From NCBI GenBank assembly GCA_013002285.1, contig JABDKJ010000059.1, positions 1 through 15,642 on the forward strand: DNA of 15,642 nt, given 5' to 3'. Each line of letters starts with the position of its first letter. Positions within the stretch are counted from its first letter, which is position 1. Shown one piece after another: positions 1 to 7,564 of this stretch. Source of the stretch: Flavobacteriales bacterium. GTDB taxonomy: Bacteria > Bacteroidota > Bacteroidia > Flavobacteriales > JABDKJ01. The position numbers and the translations under genes are program-made. The notes beneath the pieces are model-generated. The model did not search any database. It was given only the letters and a program-made list of their open reading frames with translations, and was not told where the DNA came from.

Positions 1-433
1 ACATAGGTACGAAGAAGTCGAAGTTCTTATCCGCAAGCCAATAAGAGATCTCTCTATTGTCTTCTGCGCTGATAACTCTCCATTCTTTACATTCATAACC
101 TAAAATGTTCTTTACGTTCTTAGTTTCCTCGATCGAAAGATCCGTTTTCCTATTCGGTCTTTTGTTCGGTACTTCAATGAACATTTTTCTTTCAGGGCTC
201 AGAGCAAGTACTTCATTCTCGGTAGTGTTAACTAACATTATCCCTTGTACATTTCCCTGCTCATCGATCTCTTCGATCCTAACTTTATCTCCCTTCACGT
301 GGTACGTGTAATTTGCTGTTATTGGTCCTACAGACTTTTTGAAAGACAAAGATCCTTCAAATGTTTGAGCCTGTGCAGTTCCAAATGACAGTGCAAACAC
401 CCCCATCAAATACATCAGATTTCTTAATTTCAT
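1..433 (-). CDS. Secreted DUF4412-like protein, 3' end cut by window edge
   Basis: The reading frame opens at an ATG (complement of 431-433) and stays open for 144 codons to the left edge, so the C-terminus is missing. Residues 1-22 form a clear signal peptide: MKLR, then a hydrophobic core, then an A-Q-A cleavage site before QTFEG. The protein is therefore exported to the periplasm or beyond. The mature part starts with FEGSLSFKK, then YTYHVKGDKVRIEEID, then LALSPERKMFIEVP. This pattern resembles DUF4412-type proteins of Bacteroidota, whose function is unknown. It is divergent from yraN, with 23 bases between start codons, so its promoter must lie inside the start of yraN. The coding call is strong because it combines signal peptide, open frame and sensible composition. 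The family name comes from recollection of the motif pattern and is less certain. Confidence 0.75.
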   Translation of the reverse strand, partial: MKLRNLMYLMGVFALSFGTAQAQTFEGSLSFKKSVGPITANYTYHVKGDKVRIEEIDEQGNVQGIMLVNTTENEVLALSPERKMFIEVPNKRPNRKTDLSIEETKNVKNILGYECKEWRVISAEDNREISYWLADKNFDFFVPM

Positions 434-456
434 AATTTCAAAATATTAGTTATTAC

Positions 457-816
457 TTGGAAAAACATTTACTTGGTCGCCAAGGCGAACTGATTGCTTC
501 TACGTACCTGTTAAAAAATGGTTACTCTATTTTGGAGAGAAATTGGCGTTTTGGCAGAGAAGAGATCGATATTATCGCCAAAAAAGACGGTTTCATCGTA
601 TTTATAGAGGTAAAGACCCGGGTTTCTAGTTATTTGGAAGATCCTGTATTGGCTGTGACAGAGGGTAAAAGAAAGATCATCATACGAACAGCTAATGAAT
701 ACATATTATCTAAAGACCTCGAAAATGAATCTCGTTTCGATATTATTGGAATAATCCATAATAATAAAGAGACCCGAATAGACCATGTTGAAGATGCCTT
801 TTTTCCTACGACCTGA
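457..816 (+). CDS. yraN: YraN family (UPF0102) endonuclease-like protein
   Basis: This 119-residue protein has the UPF0102/YraN layout. LGRQGE near residue 7 is followed by an NGYSILERNWR segment, EEIDII (residues 35-40) and FIEVKTR (49-55). Glu11, Asp38, Glu51 and Lys53 correspond to the PD-(D/E)XK nuclease-like core. Members are small intracellular proteins with a predicted nuclease fold and poorly defined roles in DNA processing. The length matches the usual 115-125 residues. The start is TTG at 457: the frame has a stop (TAA) at 433 and no ATG before the conserved LGRQGE motif, so a non-ATG start is required. It is divergent from the secreted DUF4412-like gene. The next gene on the same strand begins 75 bases downstream. 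Family assignment is confident; no specific biological role can be given. Confidence 0.88.
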   Translation: MEKHLLGRQGELIASTYLLKNGYSILERNWRFGREEIDIIAKKDGFIVFIEVKTRVSSYLEDPVLAVTEGKRKIIIRTANEYILSKDLENESRFDIIGIIHNNKETRIDHVEDAFFPTT

Positions 817-891
817 ATTCTCCCTTTAGGCCCAATAGTTTTTTTGTGATGGAAACTGTGCTGTCTGCCTAATATTGCGGTTATTTGCGGC

Positions 892-1758
892 ATGAAAAAG
901 CAGGGTAGATCGACTAGAGAGAATAAAGGGAAGAAAAGAGTTCCTTCTGATCTAAAAACAAAGTTTTCTGAGACCCGAAGTAAAGATGGCAAAACAAGAC
1001 AGGTCTCATTCAAAAAGAAGAAGAGAGTTGTAGTGTCCAAACATACGGATGGTCTCGTTAGACTCAATAAATTTATTGCGAATGCCGGAGTATGTTCTAG
1101 AAGAGAAGCAGATACGCTTATAGAAAGTGGTTCGGTAAAGGTAGATGGGAAAGTTGTAACTCAGCTAGGGACTAGAATAGACCCAAATAGCAAAGTAACC
1201 GTTGGTGACGAGTCTCTTAGGACTGAGAAGATGGTTTATTTATTATTGAATAAGCCGAAGAACTACATCACTACCTCCAAAGACCCCTCAAATAGGAGAA
1301 CGGTAATGCATTTAGTAGAAGGAGCCTGCAAAGAGAGGATATACCCAGTTGGGAGATTGGACCGAAATACTACGGGTCTTTTGCTGTTTACCAATGATGG
1401 TGAATTGGCCAATAAATTGATGCATCCAAAGCGCGGAATTAAAAAGTTATATCACGCCACATTAGATAAGAACATCAAACAAACCGAATTGAACAAATTG
1501 GTTGAGGGTTTGAAATTGGAAGACGGATTTGCTTCAGCTGATGAGGTGAGTTTCGTGGGCGCAAGCAAAGATCAGGTTGGTGTTGTAATGCATATGGGAA
1601 AGAACAGGATCGTTAGAAGGATGTTCGAACACCTTGGGTTCAATGTAATTAAGCTAGATAGGGTCTTATTCGCTGGTTTGAACAAGAAGGATGTGCCAAG
1701 AGGAAAACACAGGTTCCTTACTGAAAAGGAAGTCAATTTCCTTAAGATGCAGGTCTAG
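892..1758 (+). CDS. rluB: 23S rRNA pseudouridine synthase, RluB/RsuA family
   Basis: This 288-residue protein converts a specific uridine in ribosomal RNA to pseudouridine. The first ~54 residues are a Lys/Arg-rich low-complexity tail. Residues 56-105 are an S4 RNA-binding domain (VRLNKFIANAGVCSRREAD, then SVKVDGKVV). The catalytic domain follows, with LLNKP (118-122) and the hallmark GRLDRNTTGLLL, whose Asp157 is the expected nucleophile. A late KNRIVRRMFEHLG segment is also typical of the RsuA/RluB/RluE/RluF family. ATG at 892 is the first start in frame that keeps the basic tail; the tail might be shorter in vivo. The 3' end overlaps the convergent gene tsaE by 17 bases. RluB (the 23S helix 89 enzyme) is the most likely ortholog, but RluE or RluF specificity cannot be excluded from sequence alone. 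Confidence 0.9.
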   Translation: MKKQGRSTRENKGKKRVPSDLKTKFSETRSKDGKTRQVSFKKKKRVVVSKHTDGLVRLNKFIANAGVCSRREADTLIESGSVKVDGKVVTQLGTRIDPNSKVTVGDESLRTEKMVYLLLNKPKNYITTSKDPSNRRTVMHLVEGACKERIYPVGRLDRNTTGLLLFTNDGELANKLMHPKRGIKKLYHATLDKNIKQTELNKLVEGLKLEDGFASADEVSFVGASKDQVGVVMHMGKNRIVRRMFEHLGFNVIKLDRVLFAGLNKKDVPRGKHRFLTEKEVNFLKMQV

Positions 1759-2167
1759 GTTCTATTTCAAAAGTCCTTTTTCCATCATGGACTATTATTG
1801 AAATATGAATGTACTTTTCTGGTAATAGATCTGAAGCGATCTGCGGCCATTCTACAAAACAGTAATTGTCTGAATAGAAATACTCTTCTATTCCAATATC
1901 ATAGAGTTCTTCTTGATCTTTAACCCGATACAGGTCGAAATGAAAGAATTTCTTCCCATTCGGAACCTCATATTCGTTTACAAGGGAATAGGTAGGTGAA
2001 CTAATCTCATCCTTGATCTTTAGTTCCCTAGCTACGTGCTTAATGAGTGTTGTTTTCCCACTTCCCATCTCCCCATCAAGGACAAAAAAATTGGAATTCT
2101 TCATTTCAGATGCTATGAATTCCGCGACTTTTTGGAGTTCTTTTATACGATCAATAGAAAATTTCAA
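1742..2167 (-). CDS. tsaE: tRNA t6A biosynthesis ATPase TsaE
   Basis: TsaE is the ATPase that assists TsaB and TsaD in adding the threonylcarbamoyl group to A37 of ANN-decoding tRNAs. The 141-residue sequence has a Walker A motif GEMGSGKTT (32-40), with Lys38 as the phosphate-binding residue. It also has the family switch segment SSPTYSLVNEY (57-67), HFDLYR (76-81) and VEWP (105-108). Size and motif order are typical. The start is TTG (complement of 2165-2167). The frame is open a little further upstream, but no ATG occurs before an in-frame stop, so TTG is the best start. It lies 5 bases after the porX stop on the same strand and is likely cotranscribed with porX. Its 3' end overlaps the pseudouridine synthase gene by 17 bases in convergent orientation, leaving no room for a terminator between them. 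Confidence 0.93.
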   Translation of the reverse strand: MKFSIDRIKELQKVAEFIASEMKNSNFFVLDGEMGSGKTTLIKHVARELKIKDEISSPTYSLVNEYEVPNGKKFFHFDLYRVKDQEELYDIGIEEYFYSDNYCFVEWPQIASDLLPEKYIHISIIVHDGKRTFEIEPRPAS

Positions 2168-2172
2168 AGGTT

Positions 2173-3717
2173 CTATTTTGGGCGCAAACTTACGAATGGT
2201 ATCATCATTTCTTCAAGAGAAATACCTCCATGCTGGAAAGTGTTCCGGAAATAGTTCACGTAGTAATTGTAATTGTTCGGGTAAACGAAAAAGTCCGTTG
2301 ACTTCGCAAAGATCCACTTGGAACTTACATTGGTCTTAGGGAGTTTTACATCATCTGGATTGTGTACTTCAAAGACATGCTTCGATTCATAATTCAGGTT
2401 CCTGCCTAATTTATATCGCAGATTGGTATTCGTATTCTTATCTCCAACTACTTTCACGGGATCCTTAACGTTAATTGTGCCGTGATCTGTTGCTATCACA
2501 ACATTGCTTCCGTTCTCGGCTATTTTTTTGAACATCTCTAAGAGAGGAGAATGCTCGAACCAAGAAAGTGTAAGAGACCTATAAGCAGATTCATCATCGG
2601 CCAGCTCGCGGATAACTTCCATGTCCGTTCTGGCATGTGAAAGCATATCTACAAAATTGTAAACGATGACATTGAGGTCGTTAGAGAAAAGGTTAGAGAA
2701 TTGATCTAACAATTTCTTCCCTTTGTTCAAATTAGTGATCTTGTTGTAAGAGAATTTCACGTTTTTTCCATTCCTCTTCAATTGCGACTCAATAAAGCTC
2801 TGCTCGTTCATGTTCTTACCGCCATCATCTTCTTCGTTCAACCAAAGGTTAGGGTACATTTTTTCGATCTCCGAAGGCATCATTCCTGCAAAAAAGGCAT
2901 TTCTGGAATAATGTGTAGCCGTGGGCAAAATGCTCATGAACATTTCTTCACTATCTACATGAAAATATTCGGACAAGATAGGCTTGAACATTTTCCATTG
3001 ATCATATCGGAGGTTGTCTATAAGGATCACGAATAAACCCCCGTCATCCATTTTAGGGAGTACCTTCCTTTTGAATACATTGTGAGACATGTCAGGGCAA
3101 GAGTCTTCATCACTTAACCAATCCACATAGTTACGCTCTATGAATTTGCAAAATTGAGAATTGGCCTCTTCTTTTTGCATCTTAAAGATCTCCTCCATCC
3201 CGCCATCATTCGAGCGTTCAAGCTCAAGGTCCCAATAGACCAACTTGTCATACATCTCTTGCCATTCATCCAAAGACAATCTATTTCCAAGGGTTATCCC
3301 GATCTGTCTGAACTCTTGCTGATAGTTCGAGGTGGTTTTTTCACTTTGAAGACGCTTTTCATCGAGATTCTTTTTAATAGAAAGCAAGATCTGTTTCGGA
3401 TTCACCGGCTTTATTAAATAGTCGGAGATCTTTGCTCCAATGGCTTCTTCCATTATGGCTTCTTCCTCACTTTTGGTGATCATTACCACAGGTACGGAAG
3501 GCTTCATGGTCTTTATCTCGGTAAGGGTCTCTAAACCACTTAATCCAGGCATGTTCTCATCGAGAAAAATAATGTCAAAGTTATTTTCTTTTACTGCATC
3601 AATGGCATCGTTCCCACTGGTTACAGTATCTACTTTATATCCTTTTTCTTCTAGGAATAGAACGTGCGGTTTCAACAATTCTATTTCATCATCTGCCCAT
3701 AATATCCTTGGATCCAT
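2173..3717 (-). CDS. porX: PorX: response regulator with PglZ domain (T9SS regulator)
   Basis: This 514-residue two-domain protein matches PorX of Bacteroidota. Residues 1-120 form a CheY-like receiver: DD at 9-10, phosphoacceptor Asp53 in FLDENMPG, Thr81, and Lys103 in LIKP. A helical linker runs to about residue 220. The rest is a PglZ domain of the alkaline phosphatase superfamily, with metal-site candidates Asp234 (LIDNLRYD), Thr268/Thr271, Asp357/His361 (VDMLSHARTD), Asp411-His412 (ATDHG) and His497 (QHGG). In Porphyromonas gingivalis PorX works with the sensor kinase PorY to control type IX secretion genes, and its PglZ domain has been reported as a zinc-dependent phosphodiesterase acting on oligonucleotides. 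All key residues are present, so phosphorylation and catalysis both look possible. No porY is seen here, as is usual for this unlinked pair. porX starts head to head with the HD/lpx gene run and is followed by tsaE. Confidence 0.93.
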   Translation of the reverse strand: MDPRILWADDEIELLKPHVLFLEEKGYKVDTVTSGNDAIDAVKENNFDIIFLDENMPGLSGLETLTEIKTMKPSVPVVMITKSEEEAIMEEAIGAKISDYLIKPVNPKQILLSIKKNLDEKRLQSEKTTSNYQQEFRQIGITLGNRLSLDEWQEMYDKLVYWDLELERSNDGGMEEIFKMQKEEANSQFCKFIERNYVDWLSDEDSCPDMSHNVFKRKVLPKMDDGGLFVILIDNLRYDQWKMFKPILSEYFHVDSEEMFMSILPTATHYSRNAFFAGMMPSEIEKMYPNLWLNEEDDGGKNMNEQSFIESQLKRNGKNVKFSYNKITNLNKGKKLLDQFSNLFSNDLNVIVYNFVDMLSHARTDMEVIRELADDESAYRSLTLSWFEHSPLLEMFKKIAENGSNVVIATDHGTINVKDPVKVVGDKNTNTNLRYKLGRNLNYESKHVFEVHNPDDVKLPKTNVSSKWIFAKSTDFFVYPNNYNYYVNYFRNTFQHGGISLEEMMIPFVSLRPK

Positions 3718-3837
3718 AATTTTTGTCGCTTAGCGTATTTTATAAAGGTGAACTTTCCCCGATCATAAACCAACGAATAATTGTCATTTCTGTTATGTAT
3801 AGGCCTAAATTATTTAGTTTTACATGCCTTTTACAGT

Positions 3838-5076
3838 TTGAAAGAGACGTCCATTAAAAATAAGAAGAAGATCTTGAACGATCCTGTTCATGGATTCATT
3901 GCAATTCCAGACCAGATCGTATTTAAGCTTATTGAACATCCTTGGTTTCAACGGCTAAGACGCATACAGCAACTGGGATTATCAAATATGGTTTATCCTG
4001 GTGCCCATCATAATCGCTTTCATCATGCAATAGGTGCTATGCATTTAATGCATACTGCATTAGAGAGCCTTACTTCAAAAGGTGTATTTATTTTGGATCA
4101 CGAAAAAAGAGGAGCTCTTGTTGCCATTCTGCTGCATGATATTGGGCATGGCCCTTTTTCTCATGCATTGGAACATACTATAGTAAAGGGCATTCATCAC
4201 GAAGAAGTTTCTCTGATGGTAATGGAACGTTTGAATGAAGAATTCAACGGAGAATTGACCACTGGGATCGAGATATTCAAAGGGACTTATCCAAAGAAAT
4301 TCCTACATCAATTGGTTTCCAGTCAGTTGGATATGGATCGGATGGATTACCTTCAAAGAGACAGCTTCTTTACTGGAGTTTCTGAAGGCATTATAAGTAG
4401 TGAGCGGATCATTAAAATGTTGGATGTGGTGGACGATCAATTGGTGGTAGAAGAAAAAGGGATCTATTCCATAGAGAAATTCTTGGTTGCAAGACGTTTG
4501 ATGTATTGGCAGGTCTACCTTCACAAAACAGTTGTTTCTGCAGAATTCCTCCTTATGAAGATATTGATGAGGGCGAAGAATTCAAGCCAACTTTCAGAAG
4601 AGCACATCAGTCCAACTCTTACGTTCTTTCTAAAGAATTCCATCACGGATAGCGACATGGAAAGTTCATCAGAGCTTCTGGGGAAGTTCATGGAATTAGA
4701 TGATTACGATATTTGGGCTGCGATCAAACTTTGGGTAAATTCTGATGACAAAGTATTAGCAGATCTCTGTGATCGTCTTTTGCACAGACGGTTACTTAAG
4801 ATCAGGATACATTCTGAACCGATAGATGAAATTGTATTAAAGGACAAAAGAAAGAGCATTCAAGATATTTGGAATTACAGTTCAGAAGAAAGCGCATACT
4901 TTGTATTTTCTGGAGAATTGTCGAATGAGGCCTATGACCCGGTAGGTGAAGAGATCAGGATATTGTATAAAACAGGAGAGATAAAAGACATTGTTTCAGC
5001 ATCTGACAATTTGAATATTTCTTCACTATCAGGACGTGTGAAAAAATATTTTTATTGCTATCCCGCAATGGACTGA
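3838..5076 (+). CDS. HD-domain phosphohydrolase (SAMHD1/dGTPase-like, COG1078)
   Basis: The 412-residue protein has the COG1078 HD phosphohydrolase pattern. ILNDPVHGFIAIP near the N-terminus is followed by WFQRLRRIQQLG, NRFHHAIGAMHL (His63), LLHDIGHGPFSH (His100-Asp101) and LDMDRMDYLQRD (Asp167). His, His-Asp and Asp form the usual metal-binding H...HD...D set. Relatives hydrolyse deoxynucleoside triphosphates or other nucleotides; the substrate here is unknown. The frame stays open upstream to another TTG at 3781, but the added residues are hydrophobic and unlike the family. The start at TTG 3838 (MKETSIKNKKK) puts the conserved ILNDPVHGF at its normal distance, and no ATG is available. porX is divergent, 120 bases away. 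lpxD follows after 27 bases, so this gene probably leads the lpx operon. Confidence 0.85.
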   Translation: MKETSIKNKKKILNDPVHGFIAIPDQIVFKLIEHPWFQRLRRIQQLGLSNMVYPGAHHNRFHHAIGAMHLMHTALESLTSKGVFILDHEKRGALVAILLHDIGHGPFSHALEHTIVKGIHHEEVSLMVMERLNEEFNGELTTGIEIFKGTYPKKFLHQLVSSQLDMDRMDYLQRDSFFTGVSEGIISSERIIKMLDVVDDQLVVEEKGIYSIEKFLVARRLMYWQVYLHKTVVSAEFLLMKILMRAKNSSQLSEEHISPTLTFFLKNSITDSDMESSSELLGKFMELDDYDIWAAIKLWVNSDDKVLADLCDRLLHRRLLKIRIHSEPIDEIVLKDKRKSIQDIWNYSSEESAYFVFSGELSNEAYDPVGEEIRILYKTGEIKDIVSASDNLNISSLSGRVKKYFYCYPAMD

Positions 5077-5103
5077 TCTATAATTTTGAAAAAGACAGAG
5101 AGA

Positions 5104-6150
5104 ATGGAATTTACAGCACGATCTATAGCAGAACTTTTGGGCGGCAGCGTAGTCGGAGACAAGGATGTTGCGGTGAATATGGTCAGCAAGATCGAAGAGG
5201 GAGGGCCTGGAACACTTACTTTTTTGGGCAATCCGATCTATGAAGAGTATATCTATAAGACAGAGGCTTCGGTTTGTTTGGTTAATAACGATTTTTCACC
5301 AAAGACTTCCGTTCCAGATTCTTTGTCTCTAATAAAAGTCGAGAATGTATACGAGTGTTTTGCAAAACTCCTGTCCTTTTATCAAGCTCAGTTCCTTCCT
5401 GAGAAAAAAATATCTAAACACGCTGCAATTCACGAAACCGCTAGCATAGAGGACGATGTTTATATCGGAGATTTCGTAAGCATAGGTGCTAACGTTAGCA
5501 TAGCAAAAGGATCTTATATATATTCCAATGTCAGTATTGGACGAGATTCAACGATCGGGGAAAATGCGATAATATATAGCAATGTCACGATCTATTATGG
5601 CAGTAAGATCGGGAAGGACGTGACATTACATGGAGGCGTAACCATAGGTGCCGATGGTTTTGGATTTGCTCCAAATGCCGAAAACAATTACAATAAGGTA
5701 CCTCAGATCGGAAATGTCGTTTTGGAGGATGATGTTGAGGTCGGAGCCAACACCTGCATAGACAGGGCTACTTTGGGTTCTACTATTATCAGGAAAGGGG
5801 TAAAACTGGATAATTTGATCCAAGTAGGACATAATGTAGAGATAGGGGAGCATACAGTAATTGCCGGTCAAACGGGAATAGCAGGGTCCACAAAGATCGG
5901 CAAGAAATGTTTGATAGGCGGCCAAGTGGGTATTGTGGGGCATTTGACCATAGGTGATGAAGTGAAGATCGCAGCACAGTCAGGGATAGGAAAAAGCCTG
6001 GAAAATGGGGCAATTGTGCAAGGAAGCCCTGCATTTCCTATACTAGAATATAAGAAATCAAACATAGAATTCCGTAATTTGCCGACCATTAGTCGTAAGG
6101 TTGCTCATCTTGAGCGACTTATCGAGCAATTAGATCGCCCAAATGAGTGA
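5104..6150 (+). CDS. lpxD: UDP-3-O-(3-hydroxyacyl)glucosamine N-acyltransferase LpxD
   Basis: LpxD adds the second 3-hydroxyacyl chain, from acyl-ACP, to the glucosamine amine of UDP-3-O-acylglucosamine. This is the third step of lipid A synthesis in the cytoplasm. The 348-residue protein begins with the LpxD N-terminal domain (MEFTARSIAELLGG, then GTLTFLGNP). A long left-handed beta-helix of isoleucine-glycine hexapeptide repeats runs from about residue 105 to 325, followed by a C-terminal helix (SRKVAHLERLIEQL). The catalytic histidine is His243 in LDNLIQVGHN, with GADGFGFAP upstream as in other LpxDs. ATG 5104 was chosen over an in-frame TTG at 5086, because MEFTARSIAELL aligns with the usual LpxD beginning. 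The stop overlaps the next start by 8 bases (ATGAGTGA), which favours translational coupling to lpxC-fabZ. Confidence 0.95.
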   Translation: MEFTARSIAELLGGSVVGDKDVAVNMVSKIEEGGPGTLTFLGNPIYEEYIYKTEASVCLVNNDFSPKTSVPDSLSLIKVENVYECFAKLLSFYQAQFLPEKKISKHAAIHETASIEDDVYIGDFVSIGANVSIAKGSYIYSNVSIGRDSTIGENAIIYSNVTIYYGSKIGKDVTLHGGVTIGADGFGFAPNAENNYNKVPQIGNVVLEDDVEVGANTCIDRATLGSTIIRKGVKLDNLIQVGHNVEIGEHTVIAGQTGIAGSTKIGKKCLIGGQVGIVGHLTIGDEVKIAAQSGIGKSLENGAIVQGSPAFPILEYKKSNIEFRNLPTISRKVAHLERLIEQLDRPNE

Positions 6151-7564
6151 TAAACAGAAAACAATCAAAGAGAGGATAGACCTCTCAGGTGTCGGACTTC
6201 ATACAGGTATTAAATGTAATCTTTCCATACTTCCTGCATCAGAGGAACATGGTTTTGTTTTTAAAAGAACAGACCTGGAAGGAGAGCCAACAGTAAAGGC
6301 ACACGTAGACAATGTTTCTTCTACTGAAAGAAGCACTTCTCTGAAGAAAGGCGAAGCCGAAATACATACTACCGAACATGTGCTCGGAGCTTTGTATGGA
6401 ATGGGAATTGACAATGCCATAATAGAGATGGACGCTCCAGAAGTTCCAATTTTGGATGGAAGTGCAAAGCCATTCGTTGATGCCATAAATGCAGTGGGTA
6501 TTGTTGAGCAAAATGCGGACAAGGACTATTTTGAGGTCAAGAAGAACCTCTATTACGAAGATGAGAATGCCTACTCAGAAATGATGGCAGTGCGTGCCCC
6601 AGGTGGAGAATTCAGATTGACCGTAATGGTAGATTATGGCTCGAAGATCCTTGGGACACAGCATGCGTCCATGTATCATTTAGGCGAATTTGAAAAAGAG
6701 ATAGCTCAGAACAGAACCTTCGTTTTCCTGAAAGAACTGGAATATCTCTCGAAGAAAGGATTGATCAAAGGAGGTGATCTCAATAATGCTATCGTACTTG
6801 TTGAAAGAGAATATTCCGAAGGGGAGATACAGCATATCTTAAAGGCTTTAGGTCGCGAAGGCATGGATGTGAAAGTGGAAGGTATTGGGATGTTGAATGT
6901 TTCCAAGCCACATTTCGATAATGAACCCGCTAGACATAAATTACTCGATATTATTGGAGATCTCGCGTTAGTGGGCAGACCTATCAAAGGGCATATTCTT
7001 GCTGCTAGACCTGGACATCGTTCAAATGTGGAGTTTGCAAAAATGTTGGTGAAAGAAATAAAGGAGGATTCAGGGAATGACTTCGCAACTTTACTGACCA
7101 AAGTTCCGGCTATCGACATAAACGATGTGTCAAGAATGTTGCCTCATAGGTATCCATTCTTGATGGTAGACAAGATCATTGAGCTTGATGAGGACACTAT
7201 AGTTGGAATGAAGAATGTAACGATCAATGAGCCATTTTTCCAGGGTCATTTCCCGGGAAATCCTGTTATGCCAGGCGTATTGCAGATAGAGGCCATGGCG
7301 CAGGTTGGTGGTATATTCGCATTGAGCCGTGTTGAAGACCCAGAGAATTACACGACCTATTTCATGAAGATCGACAAAGTACGTTTTAAGAAAAAAGTAC
7401 TTCCAGGCGATTCTATCATATTCAAATTAAAATTACTCTCTCCTATTCGCAGGGGAATTGTCCATATGGAAGGAAAAGCATATGTTGGGAAAGACGTTTG
7501 CTGCCAGGCCGAAATGATGGCCCAAGTAGTACGTGATAAAGTGCCTGCGAAAGAATCCATATGA
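6143..7564 (+). CDS. lpxC-fabZ: Bifunctional LpxC deacetylase / FabZ dehydratase
   Basis: This 473-residue fusion is typical of Bacteroidota. Residues 1 to about 315 are LpxC, the zinc deacetylase that commits UDP-3-O-acyl-GlcNAc to lipid A synthesis. It has LSGVGLHTG, TTEHVLGALYG (Glu78 base, His79 zinc ligand), ILDGSAKPFV, and PARHKLLDIIGD (His265 and Asp269 zinc ligands), and it ends with RPGHRSN (His292). Residues ~322-473 are FabZ, the 3-hydroxyacyl-ACP dehydratase, with LPHRYPFLMVDKI, GHFPGNPVMPGVLQIEAMAQ, catalytic His369 and Glu383. Both active sites look intact. The two halves compete for, or balance, the 3-hydroxyacyl-ACP pool that feeds lipid A versus phospholipids. Neighbours are strictly spaced: 8 bases of overlap with lpxD upstream and 4 bases (ATGA) with lpxA downstream. 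Confidence 0.97.
   Translation: MSDKQKTIKERIDLSGVGLHTGIKCNLSILPASEEHGFVFKRTDLEGEPTVKAHVDNVSSTERSTSLKKGEAEIHTTEHVLGALYGMGIDNAIIEMDAPEVPILDGSAKPFVDAINAVGIVEQNADKDYFEVKKNLYYEDENAYSEMMAVRAPGGEFRLTVMVDYGSKILGTQHASMYHLGEFEKEIAQNRTFVFLKELEYLSKKGLIKGGDLNNAIVLVEREYSEGEIQHILKALGREGMDVKVEGIGMLNVSKPHFDNEPARHKLLDIIGDLALVGRPIKGHILAARPGHRSNVEFAKMLVKEIKEDSGNDFATLLTKVPAIDINDVSRMLPHRYPFLMVDKIIELDEDTIVGMKNVTINEPFFQGHFPGNPVMPGVLQIEAMAQVGGIFALSRVEDPENYTTYFMKIDKVRFKKKVLPGDSIIFKLKLLSPIRRGIVHMEGKAYVGKDVCCQAEMMAQVVRDKVPAKESI

Noticed and set aside
630..1067. Minus-strand open frame of 145 codons over the end of yraN and the start of the pseudouridine synthase gene
   Set aside because: It lies antisense to two well-supported genes, has no recognisable motif, and its composition follows from the basic tail encoded on the other strand.
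3815..3822. TAGTTTTA as a -7 box for the HD gene
   Set aside because: It has one mismatch in the key TTTG part and the nearest TTG is about 31 bases upstream, too far for a -33 element.
3781..3837. Upstream extension of the HD phosphohydrolase from TTG 3781
   Set aside because: The 19 extra residues are hydrophobic and Cys/Leu-rich, unlike the family's usual N-terminus. TTG 3838 places the conserved ILNDPVHGF motif at a normal distance.
5086..5103. Alternative TTG start of lpxD
   Set aside because: It adds six charged residues before MEFTARSIAELL, which already matches the usual LpxD N-terminus.
6199..6522. Minus-strand open frames (107 and 90 codons) over the LpxC N-terminal half
   Set aside because: They are shadow frames of the lpxC coding strand with no signal peptide, motif or start context of their own.
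6706..7119. Minus-strand open frame of 137 codons inside lpxC-fabZ
   Set aside because: It is fully antisense to strongly conserved LpxC/FabZ motifs and its translation (Ser/Pro/Ile-rich) resembles no known family.
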